From Pontiellaceae bacterium B12227 (GTDB taxonomy: Bacteria > Verrucomicrobiota > Kiritimatiellia > Kiritimatiellales > Pontiellaceae), in contig JAROAZ010000029.1 of the NCBI GenBank assembly GCA_029432775.1, forward strand, positions 17,661 through 81,660: a stretch of 64,000 bases of DNA, written 5' to 3'. A program made the position numbers and the translations under genes. Below are positions 42,047 to 51,006 of the stretch, in pieces. The notes under the pieces were generated by a model. That model saw only the letters and a list, made by a program, of their open reading frames with translations, was not told the origin of the DNA and searched no databases. Position 1 is the stretch's first letter, and each line of letters opens with the position of its first letter.

Positions 42047-43510
42047 TCAGGCATGCAATAGAATTCGGTCGACGCGGGCGATCTCGAAGGTGCGGCGGGG
42101 CCTGGAATCGAGATTGACAATAGACATGGATACGCCTTCGTCCTGCGTCGTTTTTTTCAGCGCAATCAGGAAGCCGAGGCCCGCACTATCAATAAAGTCC
42201 AGCTGGGCGGCATCGACCTCGACGGTTTTCAGCGCACCTTTTCCCTTGAGCTCATGATGCACCACGGCGGCATCCCGCTCGAACGAGGGCAGAGTTGCAG
42301 CCGTCAGCTCAATCGGAAGCTCCAGTTTCAGCGCACCTTCATCAAAGGCCGTTGCCCCTGCCACATGCTCAGTGAGATTTTCTGCAATATGCTTCACCTC
42401 ATCCAGCATGGTGGCGGTGTCAAAATAATCGCTTAAGCGGCAGGTACCGAGCAACCGCCGGACCTTCGGGCGGGGCGCATAGAGAATCAGGCGTTTCCCC
42501 CACTGACGGCAGAATTTATTCACTTCCAGCAGCGCGCCGAGTTCAAGACTGTTGAGCCAGGGCGCTGCGTGCACGTCTAGCAGCAGGTTTTTTCCCTGCG
42601 CGAACCCATCAATCCGTTTCACAAACTCTGCGGCTGCAGCTTCGTTTTCCAAGGGTTGGAAACGCTCGACGGCCACTCCACATTCCTCCAACGTCTGGAG
42701 ATCGGCCGGCTCCAGCGACTGAAAGGACGTGGGAATATCGCGCATTTTATGAATCTGAACCATCTGGCGGGATGCGGAAAAAAGAAAACGCACATTCGCC
42801 AGATAGCGGGCAAACAGACGGCGTGGATTGCAGCAGATTCGCCAGAGTCCTTCCATGCAGCATTTCTGCATCAGTTCCGGCGCACGCTTCTGATCGCCGG
42901 TAATAAAGTCGAGCGAGGCCCCCACGCCCATGGCCACCGGCACATTCCAGCCGCGCACATGCATGCTGATGAATTTGTCCTGCTTGGGCGCTCCGAAAGC
43001 CACAAACAGAATATCGGGCTTCGTCTTTTCCAGTTCCTGGAGTATTTCCCGATGGTCCATCTCCAACAGCTCGGCGAACGGCGGCGAATAGGTTCCGGCA
43101 ATTTTGAGGTTCGGATGGCGCTCTTTCAATAGTTCGAGCGCTTTTTCAGCCACTCCGGCCGCACCTCCGAGGCCATAGATGCTCATGCCCTCTTTCGCCG
43201 CACGTTCGGCCAGCATGGGGGTAAGATCGGACCCGGTTACCCGCCCTTTTAACTCTGGGCCGAAAAACGGGGAGAGCTTGACCACAGGAAACCCATCGGC
43301 CAGAACCAGATCCGCATCAATCAAAATACGCTGCAGCTCGGGGTCGTGCCAGGCCTGAGTCACAAAGTCGAGGTTGGCCGTCGCAATATTCGCCGGCCGG
43401 CCGGAGCGCACGCGGTCCACAATCCAGTCCACGGCTTCCTCAAACGTAACGTTGTGAAACGGTACGCCATAGATGACCAGTGGAATCGGGGTGGAGCCGT
43501 CAATTTGCAT
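42047..43510 (-). CDS. WecG/TagA-type glycosyltransferase fused to two STAS-like domains
   Basis: 487 residues. Residues 1-240 are a GT26 (WecG/TagA/CpsF) glycosyltransferase: NIATANLDFVTQAWHDPELQ, VLADGFPVVKLS, KPDILFVAFGAPKQDKFI. A linker of about 40 residues follows, then two STAS-like domains (about 285-385 and 400-487), the second ending in LDFIDSAGLGFLIALKK with the phospho-Ser-type position. STAS domains act in anti-anti-sigma switching. GT26 with STAS is an unusual fusion. The linker carries the palindrome 42647 (FQPLE) and two degenerate copies, 42686 (LQTLE) and 42714 (FQSLE). Confidence 0.82.
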   Translation of the reverse strand: MQIDGSTPIPLVIYGVPFHNVTFEEAVDWIVDRVRSGRPANIATANLDFVTQAWHDPELQRILIDADLVLADGFPVVKLSPFFGPELKGRVTGSDLTPMLAERAAKEGMSIYGLGGAAGVAEKALELLKERHPNLKIAGTYSPPFAELLEMDHREILQELEKTKPDILFVAFGAPKQDKFISMHVRGWNVPVAMGVGASLDFITGDQKRAPELMQKCCMEGLWRICCNPRRLFARYLANVRFLFSASRQMVQIHKMRDIPTSFQSLEPADLQTLEECGVAVERFQPLENEAAAAEFVKRIDGFAQGKNLLLDVHAAPWLNSLELGALLEVNKFCRQWGKRLILYAPRPKVRRLLGTCRLSDYFDTATMLDEVKHIAENLTEHVAGATAFDEGALKLELPIELTAATLPSFERDAAVVHHELKGKGALKTVEVDAAQLDFIDSAGLGFLIALKKTTQDEGVSMSIVNLDSRPRRTFEIARVDRILLHA

Positions 43511-43686
43511 AAAAGCGGATGTTATGTACCTCGTTGCAATGTTTCAAGTTTTTCCAAAGCCGGAAAATCTTCCAAACTCTGAGAATCCGTCCGATTTGAC
43601 GCCGCATCCTTATTACCAATCACGGCTTGTGAGCCGACAGCAAATGCGGTAGGTTTCATCCTCTTTTTGCAAACACAGGAACTGAC

Positions 43687-46600
43687 ATGAATTTGATATT
43701 AAAAAAGATACTCGGCTCGAAGAACGAACGCGACCTGAAAAAGATGCGTCCGCTGGTTGAGAAGATCAACGCATTCGACGAAGAATTTAAAGCGCTGAGC
43801 GATGAACAGCTGCAGGCCAAAACGGCAGAATTTAAAGAACGTGTACAAAAAGGCGAAACGCTTGAAGACATTGAGCTGGAAGCATTTGCCGTTGTCAAAA
43901 ACGCCTCCCGCCGCCTCTGCGGCACGGAAGTCGACGTCCTCGGGCATCCCATTGCATGGGAAATGGTTCACTTTGATGTGCAGCTGATCGGCGGCATGGC
44001 CATTCATAAAGGCATGATTGCTGAGATGGCGACGGGCGAAGGTAAAACGCTGGTGGCCACCCTGCCGGTCTACCTGAATGCCCTCTCCGGAAAAGGAGTC
44101 CACGTGGTTACCACGTCCGACTATCACTCCCAGCGCGACTCCGAATGGATGGGTCATATCTATAAATGGCTCGGCCTGACGGTTGGCTGTCTGAAAAATA
44201 TGATGCCGCCGCCACAGCGCCGCGAAGAATACCTCTGCGACATCACCTATGGAACCAACTCCGAATTCGGTTTCGACTATCTGCGGGATAATATGGCCTA
44301 CAGCCCCGAAGATATGGTGCAGCAGCAGGGTCACAACTTTGCCATCGTCGACGAAATCGACTCGATCCTGATCGATGAAGCCCGTACCCCGCTCATCATT
44401 TCCGGTCCTGCCCCCTACTCTTCCACTCAGTATTCCGAACTGCAGCCGGCGGCCGCCCGTCTGGTGCGCCGCCAGCGCGACCTCTGTACCCGCCTGCTCA
44501 AAGAAGCCAAAGAACTGCTCGATGAAGACGAAGAGTACGAAGCCGGCCTGAAAATGTATCAGGTGTTTGAAGGCATGCCGAAAAACAAGCAGCTGATGCA
44601 CCTCGTCGAGGATGTGAAATACCGCAAGCTCCTCGAGAAAACGCAGATGGAAATGCTGAAGAAGGAAAATCAGGATCAGGCGCGGGAGCTCCGCCAGGAA
44701 TTATTCTTCAGTATCGATGAAAAAGGGCATGACGCCAACCTGAGTGAAATCGGCTGTGCCGAGCTCAACCCGAACGACCCGGACATGTTTGTCCTTCCGG
44801 ACATGGTCTCCATGATGGCCGAACTCGATGGTGCCACCGACCTCTCTCCGGAAGAGATTATGGAGAAACGCCGTTCCATTCAGGAAGACTATGCCATGCG
44901 TAACGAACGCGTGCACGCCGTCGACCAGCTGATTCGCGCCTACAGCGTCTATGAAAAAGATGTCGACTACGTGGTACAGGACGGACAGGTTCACATTGTC
45001 GATGAACATACCGGCCGTTTGATGGTGGGCCGCCGCTGGTCCGATGGACTGCATCAGGCCGTTGAAGCGAAGGAAGGCGTGACGATTGAACGCGAAACGC
45101 AGACCCTTGCAACCATTACGATTCAGAACTATTTCCGCATGTACACCAAGCTCTCGGGCATGACCGGTACCGCAGAAACCGAAGCCGACGAATTCCATCA
45201 GATTTACGGCCTCGACGTGATGGTCATCCCGACCAACCGGCCGGTTCGGCGTGTCGACCTCAACGATCAGGTTTATAAAACGCAGCGCGAAAAATTCCGC
45301 GCCGTCATTAACGAAATTAAAGCCGCTCATGTCCGCAAGCAACCCGTGCTGGTTGGTACGGTTGCGGTTGAAACTTCGGAAGTGCTCAGCCGCATGCTGC
45401 GTCGTGAAAATATTGTGCACAACGTGCTCAATGCAAAAAACCATGCACGGGAGGCCGAAATTGTTGCCAATGCCGGTCAGCCGGGCGCGGTTACGATTGC
45501 CACCAACATGGCCGGTCGCGGTACCGACATTAAACTCGGCACTGAAGTGGTCTACCTGAAAAGCGAAGACCTGCTTTCCAAACAATTCTCCCTCGATAGC
45601 AAGATTGAAGGGAAAACCCTGCGCAAACTGCTCGAAGAGAAGCCGTGCGGACTCTATGTGATCGCTTCCGAGCGTCATGAATCACGCCGCATCGACCGCC
45701 AGTTGCGCGGACGTTCCGCCCGTCAGGGCGATCCGGGCGTAACCCGCTTCTACGTCTCGCTCGAAGATAACCTGATGCGCCTGTTCGGTTCCGACCGGAT
45801 TTCCAGCATCATGGAAAAACTCGGCATCGAAGAAGGCGAAGTGCTGGAGCACCCGTGGCTGAATAAATCCATTGAAACGGCTCAGCGCCGGGTGGAACAG
45901 CAGAACTTCATGATGCGTAAACGCACGCTCGAATATGACGATGTAATGAATGCACAACGTGGCGAAATCTACGATTTCCGCTCCGATGCCCTCACGTCTG
46001 AAACGCCGCGCGAGCTGATCTACCACTCAGCGGAGCAGGCCATTGCCAAACATGCCGCCGATGCCGTTGCCCTCGCGAAGAAAAAGGAAGAGTGCCACGA
46101 ATTTGTGGCCTGGGTGAATACCACCTTCCCGCTGGGACTGCGCGAAGAAAACCTTCCCGATGACCTCTCAGAGGAGAACCTGATCGATTTCGTTCTGGCG
46201 GCCGTTAAAAAATCCTACGAGCTGAAGGCCACACACGAAGACGACGAATCGCTGGTTCGCCTCGAGCGCCATATGATCATTCAATCGATCGACGAACACT
46301 GGCAGGAGTATCTGCGAAATATGGACAGCCTGCGCGAATCGGTGGGTCTTCAGGCCTATGGTCAGCGCGACCCGCTGATTGAGTACAAGCGCGAAGCCTA
46401 TAACCTGTTTATGGATCTGATGGACCGGATTTATGAAGAAATCGCCACCGCCATGTTCCGTTCGGCGACCTCGGTTGAAGCCATCGAAGAGTTCTTCAAA
46501 TCCATTTCCAGCATGAAAGTGTCGCACAACCCACAGGCTTCGGCACTGGCGGCCGCCACGGCTCAGGCCGCACAGGCACGGCCTCCGCAAGGCGCACCGC

Positions 46601-46773
46601 CTCCGGGAATGGGACGCCCGCAGCCGATGGGCGCGCCACCTCCGGGCATGGACCTTCCGGAAGCTCCGAAACCCACTCCGGTACGCAAGGCGGCCAATGC
46701 AAATGTTGGCCGCAACGACCCGTGCCCTTGCGGCAGCGGGCGGAAATTTAAAAAATGCTGCGGAGCTGAATAA
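43687..46773 (+). CDS. secA: Preprotein translocase ATPase SecA
   Basis: 1028 residues, longer than the roughly 900 of E. coli. Drives protein export through SecYEG. Walker A MATGEGKTL near 114, DEAD-type VDEIDSILIDEARTPLIIS near 221, ATNMAGRGTDIKLG, and a C-terminal zinc-binding end CPCGSGRKFKKCC that binds SecB or the ribosome. Extra length lies in the region after the first nucleotide-binding motif, where it carries a charged insertion, and in a Pro/Met/Gly-rich linker before the zinc end. No palindrome copy in 3 kb. AACACAGGAACTGAC precedes the ATG. A terminator follows. Confidence 0.97.
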   Translation: MNLILKKILGSKNERDLKKMRPLVEKINAFDEEFKALSDEQLQAKTAEFKERVQKGETLEDIELEAFAVVKNASRRLCGTEVDVLGHPIAWEMVHFDVQLIGGMAIHKGMIAEMATGEGKTLVATLPVYLNALSGKGVHVVTTSDYHSQRDSEWMGHIYKWLGLTVGCLKNMMPPPQRREEYLCDITYGTNSEFGFDYLRDNMAYSPEDMVQQQGHNFAIVDEIDSILIDEARTPLIISGPAPYSSTQYSELQPAAARLVRRQRDLCTRLLKEAKELLDEDEEYEAGLKMYQVFEGMPKNKQLMHLVEDVKYRKLLEKTQMEMLKKENQDQARELRQELFFSIDEKGHDANLSEIGCAELNPNDPDMFVLPDMVSMMAELDGATDLSPEEIMEKRRSIQEDYAMRNERVHAVDQLIRAYSVYEKDVDYVVQDGQVHIVDEHTGRLMVGRRWSDGLHQAVEAKEGVTIERETQTLATITIQNYFRMYTKLSGMTGTAETEADEFHQIYGLDVMVIPTNRPVRRVDLNDQVYKTQREKFRAVINEIKAAHVRKQPVLVGTVAVETSEVLSRMLRRENIVHNVLNAKNHAREAEIVANAGQPGAVTIATNMAGRGTDIKLGTEVVYLKSEDLLSKQFSLDSKIEGKTLRKLLEEKPCGLYVIASERHESRRIDRQLRGRSARQGDPGVTRFYVSLEDNLMRLFGSDRISSIMEKLGIEEGEVLEHPWLNKSIETAQRRVEQQNFMMRKRTLEYDDVMNAQRGEIYDFRSDALTSETPRELIYHSAEQAIAKHAADAVALAKKKEECHEFVAWVNTTFPLGLREENLPDDLSEENLIDFVLAAVKKSYELKATHEDDESLVRLERHMIIQSIDEHWQEYLRNMDSLRESVGLQAYGQRDPLIEYKREAYNLFMDLMDRIYEEIATAMFRSATSVEAIEEFFKSISSMKVSHNPQASALAAATAQAAQARPPQGAPPPGMGRPQPMGAPPPGMDLPEAPKPTPVRKAANANVGRNDPCPCGSGRKFKKCCGAE

Positions 46774-46779
46774 AATTGA

Positions 46780-46813
46780 AAAAGTTCCCGTCTCAGGCGG
46801 GAACTTTTGTTTT
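46780..46813 (+). terminator. Terminator after secA, shared with the convergent gene end
   Basis: AAAAGTTCCCG (46780-46790) pairs with CGGGAACTTTT (46798-46808) around a 7-nt loop, followed by GTTTTTC. The last codons of the convergent small gene (46793-47044) lie inside the hairpin, so it may serve both strands. Confidence 0.88.
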
Positions 46814-47044
46814 TCCGGCAATCAAATGATCCGCCGTGAGATGGTCAAAAGGAAGCAGGTCCGAAGGAACATGCTCCGGACCCAGCACCTGATAAACCCC
46901 GTAGCGGGCACAGTTCTCCTTACATTCTCCCGAACAGAAGATCCGCTGCACGGTTAAAATCGTGTTGTTCAGTCCCTCATTACGGTCAAAAAAGGAACAC
47001 TCTTCAAAAATTTCACAGACGCAATCTGACCCCTCATCATGCAT
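46793..47044 (-). CDS. Small cysteine-rich protein
   Basis: 83 residues from ATG 47044, chosen because GGGAGG lies 7 nt upstream on that strand; a longer start at 47050 sits too close to it. Seven cysteines in the first half: CVCEIFEEC and then CSGECKENC, followed by ARYGVYQVLGPEHVPSDLLP. The layout resembles a small zinc- or Fe-S-binding family common in anaerobes whose role is unknown to me. The last codons overlap the secA terminator hairpin. Confidence 0.65.
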   Translation of the reverse strand: MHDEGSDCVCEIFEECSFFDRNEGLNNTILTVQRIFCSGECKENCARYGVYQVLGPEHVPSDLLPFDHLTADHLIAGKTKVPA

Positions 47045-47186
47045 TGTCATACCTCCCAGGAATCGGAAAGATATACACTTCCGGTCTTTACCTTTCAAGA
47101 CAAACCCCGCCGAACGCCCCGTCAACACAAGGCTTTAAGATCTTTTTAAATTTGCAAACCCATGGCACATTTGTAATTACCATTCA

Positions 47187-48482
47187 ATGAACCTTCCGGA
47201 CCTCATCAAAGAAAATTTGCAAAAACACCATTTGCTTCCTCCGGACCAGGCGGTCGTGGTCGGAGTTTCGGGCGGAGGCGACTCGGTTGCCCTGTTGCGG
47301 GTGTTCCGGATATTGGAAATTCCATGCACCGTTGCCCACCTTAATCATCAATTACGCGGGGACGAATCGGCCGCCGACGAGCATTTTGTCCGGGCGTTGG
47401 CCGCAGAGCTGGACTTTCCAATGGTTGGAAAATCGGTCGATGTCAAACAGCTGGCTGAAACCACCGGCCAATCCATCGAGATGGCGGCGCGGCAGGCACG
47501 GCACGATTTTTTTGCTGAATTCGAGGACTCGGTCATCGCTCTGGCCCACCATGCGGACGATCAGGTCGAAACCTTCGTGCTGAAACTCGCGCGCGGGGCC
47601 GGAACCGACGGGTTGTGCGGCATGCCTTTCTTCCAATCTCTGGAAAAACTGCAGATCATCCGGCCAATGCTGAATGTTCCAAGGGCTGGAATTTTCCAAT
47701 GGTTGGAAGAAAACGGCCATCGCTGGCGCGAGGATTCGAGCAATTCGGATGAAAATTTTCTGCGCAATAAAGTCCGCCATACCATTCTTCCCATGCTTGG
47801 AAACGAGCTGAACCCGAATATTCGCGAAACCATCCTGCGGACCATGGATATTCTGCGCGCAGAGAATGAGTGGATGAGTGATTTAATTAATGATTGCCGA
47901 TTGCCGATTGCCGAATTGCCTCTGGCGGCTCAACGAAGAAAACTCCGGAACTGGCTGTTTGAGCAGGGCGCGGAATCGGTCGGGTTTGAAGCGGTGGAAC
48001 AGGTTCTGAAGCTGATGGAAGCGGGCGAGGGATCGGCAATCTATGAACTGAACAGCCGCCAGCGCGTGGTGGTGGAATACGGAACACCCCGTTTTGAGGC
48101 AACCGGTTTCCAACCATTGGAACTTTCGTGGACGCTTTCCTGCGAACCGGGTACCGGTTGGATTAAAGATGAAAGCCGGATCGGCGAGTATCCGGCCTCT
48201 GCTTCAGTCAGTGCCGAAAAGGTCGGCGATTCGGAAGTGTTGGTCCGGAACTGGCGGCCCGGCGACCGGATAGGGCCGCTGGGCATGGAAGGAACGCGTA
48301 AAATACAGGATATCCTGACCGATTTAAAAGTGCCTAAAGCACGGAGAAACAACGTACCGGTTGTCGAATGCAGGGCGGAAATCATCTGGGTTCCGGGCTA
48401 CCGTATCGCGCGCGGATGGGAGCTGAAAAAGAGCTCCGATGACGCCATTCATTTTAAACTTGAACGAAATCGCACCGAATAG
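47187..48482 (+). CDS. tilS: tRNA(Ile)-lysidine synthetase, with repeat insertions
   Basis: 431 residues. Converts the wobble C34 of tRNA(Ile)-CAU to lysidine, essential in bacteria. PP-loop SGGGDSV near 31; AHLNHQLRGDESAADEHF, ALAHHADDQVETFVLKLARG, then C-terminal substrate domains with LVRNWRPGDRIGPLGM and KARRNNVPV. A short word-repeat segment (47891-47920) adds INDCRLPIAELPLA in frame. Palindromes lie in it at 47416 (FPMVGK), 47631 (FQSLE), 47677 (VPRAGI), 47694 (FQWLE) and 48108 (FQPLE), with near-copies at 47304 and 47788. Confidence 0.92.
   Translation: MNLPDLIKENLQKHHLLPPDQAVVVGVSGGGDSVALLRVFRILEIPCTVAHLNHQLRGDESAADEHFVRALAAELDFPMVGKSVDVKQLAETTGQSIEMAARQARHDFFAEFEDSVIALAHHADDQVETFVLKLARGAGTDGLCGMPFFQSLEKLQIIRPMLNVPRAGIFQWLEENGHRWREDSSNSDENFLRNKVRHTILPMLGNELNPNIRETILRTMDILRAENEWMSDLINDCRLPIAELPLAAQRRKLRNWLFEQGAESVGFEAVEQVLKLMEAGEGSAIYELNSRQRVVVEYGTPRFEATGFQPLELSWTLSCEPGTGWIKDESRIGEYPASASVSAEKVGDSEVLVRNWRPGDRIGPLGMEGTRKIQDILTDLKVPKARRNNVPVVECRAEIIWVPGYRIARGWELKKSSDDAIHFKLERNRTE
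47631..47708. repeat. Triple palindrome cluster in tilS
   Basis: Exact copies at 47631-47645, 47677-47691 and 47694-47708. The last two are separated by only 2 bp, giving a 17-bp centre-to-centre spacing, close to two helical turns apart on one face. Confidence 0.9.
47891..47920. repeat. Single word-repeat arm GATTGCCGA inside tilS
   Basis: TGATTGCCGATTGCCGATTG followed by CCGAATTGCC: three tandem GATTGCCGA-type words in frame in tilS. Same words as the dyads at 24401 and 29500, but without a second arm. Confidence 0.75.
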
Positions 48483-48568
48483 CTCCAACTTTGTGTCTGT
48501 ACGCGTTGCAATCACCCGAGGGCGGTGGTAGTTTTTGCGCGGTTTTTTTAAAGAAAGAAGTATTTATC

Positions 48569-50569
48569 ATGGCAGAAAATAATCAGAAGAAGGACCCGAA
48601 ATCAGATAAGCCCGGAAAAAAGGGGCCGCCGCCGATGCCGATGCGCGGGCTGGCCATTTCATTTCTGGCTGTTGCGGTCTTTCTCGTTGTACTCCAGCTT
48701 TTATCCGGCTCATCGAACACATCGAATGAGATGGAATATTCCGATTTTGTGAAAGCGGTCAAAGGCGGCCGCATCACGAAAGTGGATATTGCGCATGACG
48801 GAGCGGGCAACCACTATGTTTCCGGCGAGTCAAAAGATGTGAATGCGGGAACCACGCAGTTCCGTACGGAAATCATCCTGACAGAAAAGCTGATGGATCT
48901 GTTTGAAGAAAACGGAGTGCAGGTGAAGGTCAAGCGGCCGAAAACCATGCTCGTTTCCATTCTGGCCAACATCGTTCCGTTCATTCTGATCTTCGGTATC
49001 ATTTACTTTATCTTTATCCGGCAGATGAAAAATGCAGGAAAAGGCGCCATGAGCTTCGGCAAAAGCAAAGCCAAGCTGATGACCCAGGATAAAAACAAGA
49101 TCACCTTCAAAGACGTGGCCGGCGTAAACGAAGCCAAAGAAGAGCTCAACGAAGTTGTTGAATTCCTGAAGGATCCGAAACAGTTCCAGAAACTCGGCGG
49201 AAAAATGCCGAAAGGTGTTCTGCTTTCCGGCTCTCCGGGCACAGGTAAGACCCTGCTGGCCAAAGCGGTTGCCGGCGAAGCGGATGTTCCGTTCTTCACC
49301 ATTTCCGGTTCCGACTTTGTTGAAATGTTCGTCGGCATTGGCGCATCCCGTGTGCGCGATATGTTTGAACAGGGCAAAAAGAATGCTCCTTGCATTATCT
49401 TTATTGACGAAATCGATGCGGTTGGCCGCAGCCGTTTCAGCGGCATTGGTGGTGGACACGATGAGCGCGAACAAACGCTCAACGCCCTGCTCGTGGAAAT
49501 GGACGGATTTGATACGCAGGAGGGAATCATTATTGTTGCCGCCACCAACCGCCCCGACGTCCTCGACCCCGCCCTGCTCCGCCCGGGCCGTTTCGACCGT
49601 CAGGTGGAAGTGGACCTGCCGACCCTCGAAGGCCGTGAAGAGATCCTCAAGATTCACTCCCGTAATGTGCGCCTTTCCGACCAAGTGGATCTGAGAAAAT
49701 CCGCTCGCGGAACCCCCGGATTCTCCGGTGCTGATTTGGCCAACCTCGTGAACGAGGCCGCGCTGCTGGCCTCCCGTCGCCAGGCGGACTTTGTTGAACA
49801 GCAGGACATGGAAGAAGCCCGTGATAAGGTCATGTGGGGCCGCGAACGCCGCAGTCATGTGCTGGATCCGGAAGAAAAGAAACTGACGGCCTATCATGAA
49901 GCCGGCCATGCCGTTGCGATGTATCACACCCCGGAATGCGAACCGATTCATAAGGTTACCATTATTCCGCGCGGACGCGCTTTGGGTGCCACCATGCAGC
50001 TGCCGGAAAAAGACCGCTACACGCAGTCGCAGAAACGCATTGAAGCGGATCTCGTCTCCTTCATGGGCGGCCGCGCGGCTGAAGAGCTGATCTTCGGCGA
50101 TGTTACCACCGGCGCTCACAACGATATTGAACGGTCGACGGCCATTGCACGCGCCATGGTTTGCGAATACGGCATGAGCAAAGTGCTCGGCCCGCAGAAT
50201 CTGGGCAACCGGAACCAACCGGTATTCCTTGGTCAGGGCATCAACGGTTCACACGAACACAGCGAAGAAACCGCCCAGAAGATTGATCAGGAAGTACAAC
50301 GGATCCTTACCGACGCATATACCCGATGCATGAAAATCCTGACGGATAATAAAGACCAGCTGGTTGCCCTTTCGGAACTGCTGATCGAGCGCGAAGTGCT
50401 GGATTTCTCCGAAGTTGATTCCATCATGAAAACCGGAAAGCTTCCTGAAACATCTGAAGCCGAAGAAGAAGCGCCTGCCAAAGAGGAAGAGACTGCAGCA
50501 GAACCAGAGGCCCGGAGCGAAGAAGCGCCGGATGCTTCGGAATCTGATTCAAAATCTGACAAAGCATAA
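48569..50569 (+). CDS. ftsH: ATP-dependent zinc metalloprotease FtsH
   Basis: 666 residues from ATG 48569 (AAAGAAAGAAG upstream). Inner-membrane AAA protease. Two membrane helices (about 24-42 and 131-152) flank a periplasmic domain; Walker A SGSPGTGKT near 221, Walker B CIIFIDEIDAVG, the second region of homology ATNRPDVLDPALLRPGRFDR, and the zinc site HEAGH near 443. The C-terminal Glu-rich tail is of usual length. No palindrome in it. It follows tilS, a common bacterial arrangement (tilS-ftsH). Confidence 0.97.
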   Translation: MAENNQKKDPKSDKPGKKGPPPMPMRGLAISFLAVAVFLVVLQLLSGSSNTSNEMEYSDFVKAVKGGRITKVDIAHDGAGNHYVSGESKDVNAGTTQFRTEIILTEKLMDLFEENGVQVKVKRPKTMLVSILANIVPFILIFGIIYFIFIRQMKNAGKGAMSFGKSKAKLMTQDKNKITFKDVAGVNEAKEELNEVVEFLKDPKQFQKLGGKMPKGVLLSGSPGTGKTLLAKAVAGEADVPFFTISGSDFVEMFVGIGASRVRDMFEQGKKNAPCIIFIDEIDAVGRSRFSGIGGGHDEREQTLNALLVEMDGFDTQEGIIIVAATNRPDVLDPALLRPGRFDRQVEVDLPTLEGREEILKIHSRNVRLSDQVDLRKSARGTPGFSGADLANLVNEAALLASRRQADFVEQQDMEEARDKVMWGRERRSHVLDPEEKKLTAYHEAGHAVAMYHTPECEPIHKVTIIPRGRALGATMQLPEKDRYTQSQKRIEADLVSFMGGRAAEELIFGDVTTGAHNDIERSTAIARAMVCEYGMSKVLGPQNLGNRNQPVFLGQGINGSHEHSEETAQKIDQEVQRILTDAYTRCMKILTDNKDQLVALSELLIEREVLDFSEVDSIMKTGKLPETSEAEEEAPAKEEETAAEPEARSEEAPDASESDSKSDKA

Positions 50570-50607
50570 GGATTTACATTTAAATGTGCAGAACCTATGC
50601 TTTCTGC

Positions 50608-50952
50608 ATGAAAACAATGAAATCATTATTGGCTGTTACCTGTTTGTCCCTTTTTATCGCCGGATGTGCCACCACTTTCAAACCGTGGCAGTTAAGCGAA
50701 ATACAGGAAGGGATGACCCGGGAACAGGTCGTCGGCACGCTTGGTGAACCTGATTCTTCCGTGAATAAGGACGGAGCCGAATACCTGTATTATTCCTATT
50801 CCGAGGATCTGTCCCCTGCCACTGCGGCCGGCTATGGACAGGATAACATGGATCGGAAAGCGGAAATGCTTAGCCAGTCGCTAACCACAACAAAGTATGA
50901 AGTGGTACTGATGGATGGCAAGCTGGTGAATTACAAGGAACTGAAAGACTAG
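50608..50952 (+). CDS. BamE/SmpA-like lipoprotein
   Basis: 114 residues from ATG 50608 (another ATG at 50617). Lipoprotein signal with lipobox IAGC (Cys near 20), then a small alpha-beta module starting IQEGMTREQVVGTLGEPDSS, the mark of SmpA/BamE and related outer-membrane assembly lipoproteins. It may act in envelope assembly, but the domain is also used elsewhere. A hairpin follows. Confidence 0.75.
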   Translation: MKTMKSLLAVTCLSLFIAGCATTFKPWQLSEIQEGMTREQVVGTLGEPDSSVNKDGAEYLYYSYSEDLSPATAAGYGQDNMDRKAEMLSQSLTTTKYEVVLMDGKLVNYKELKD

Positions 50953-50969
50953 GGCTTGTCGGTGTAACC

Positions 50970-50997
50970 GGAGGGCATCGGGTCCGATGCCCCCTCC
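50970..50997. terminator. Hairpin between convergent genes
   Basis: GGCATCGG pairs with CCGATGCC around GT, extended by GGAG/CTCC. It has no T-run on either side, so it is a weaker candidate terminator between the lipoprotein gene and the convergent disordered protein. Confidence 0.45.
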
Positions 50998-51006
50998 GAA
51001 AACACC

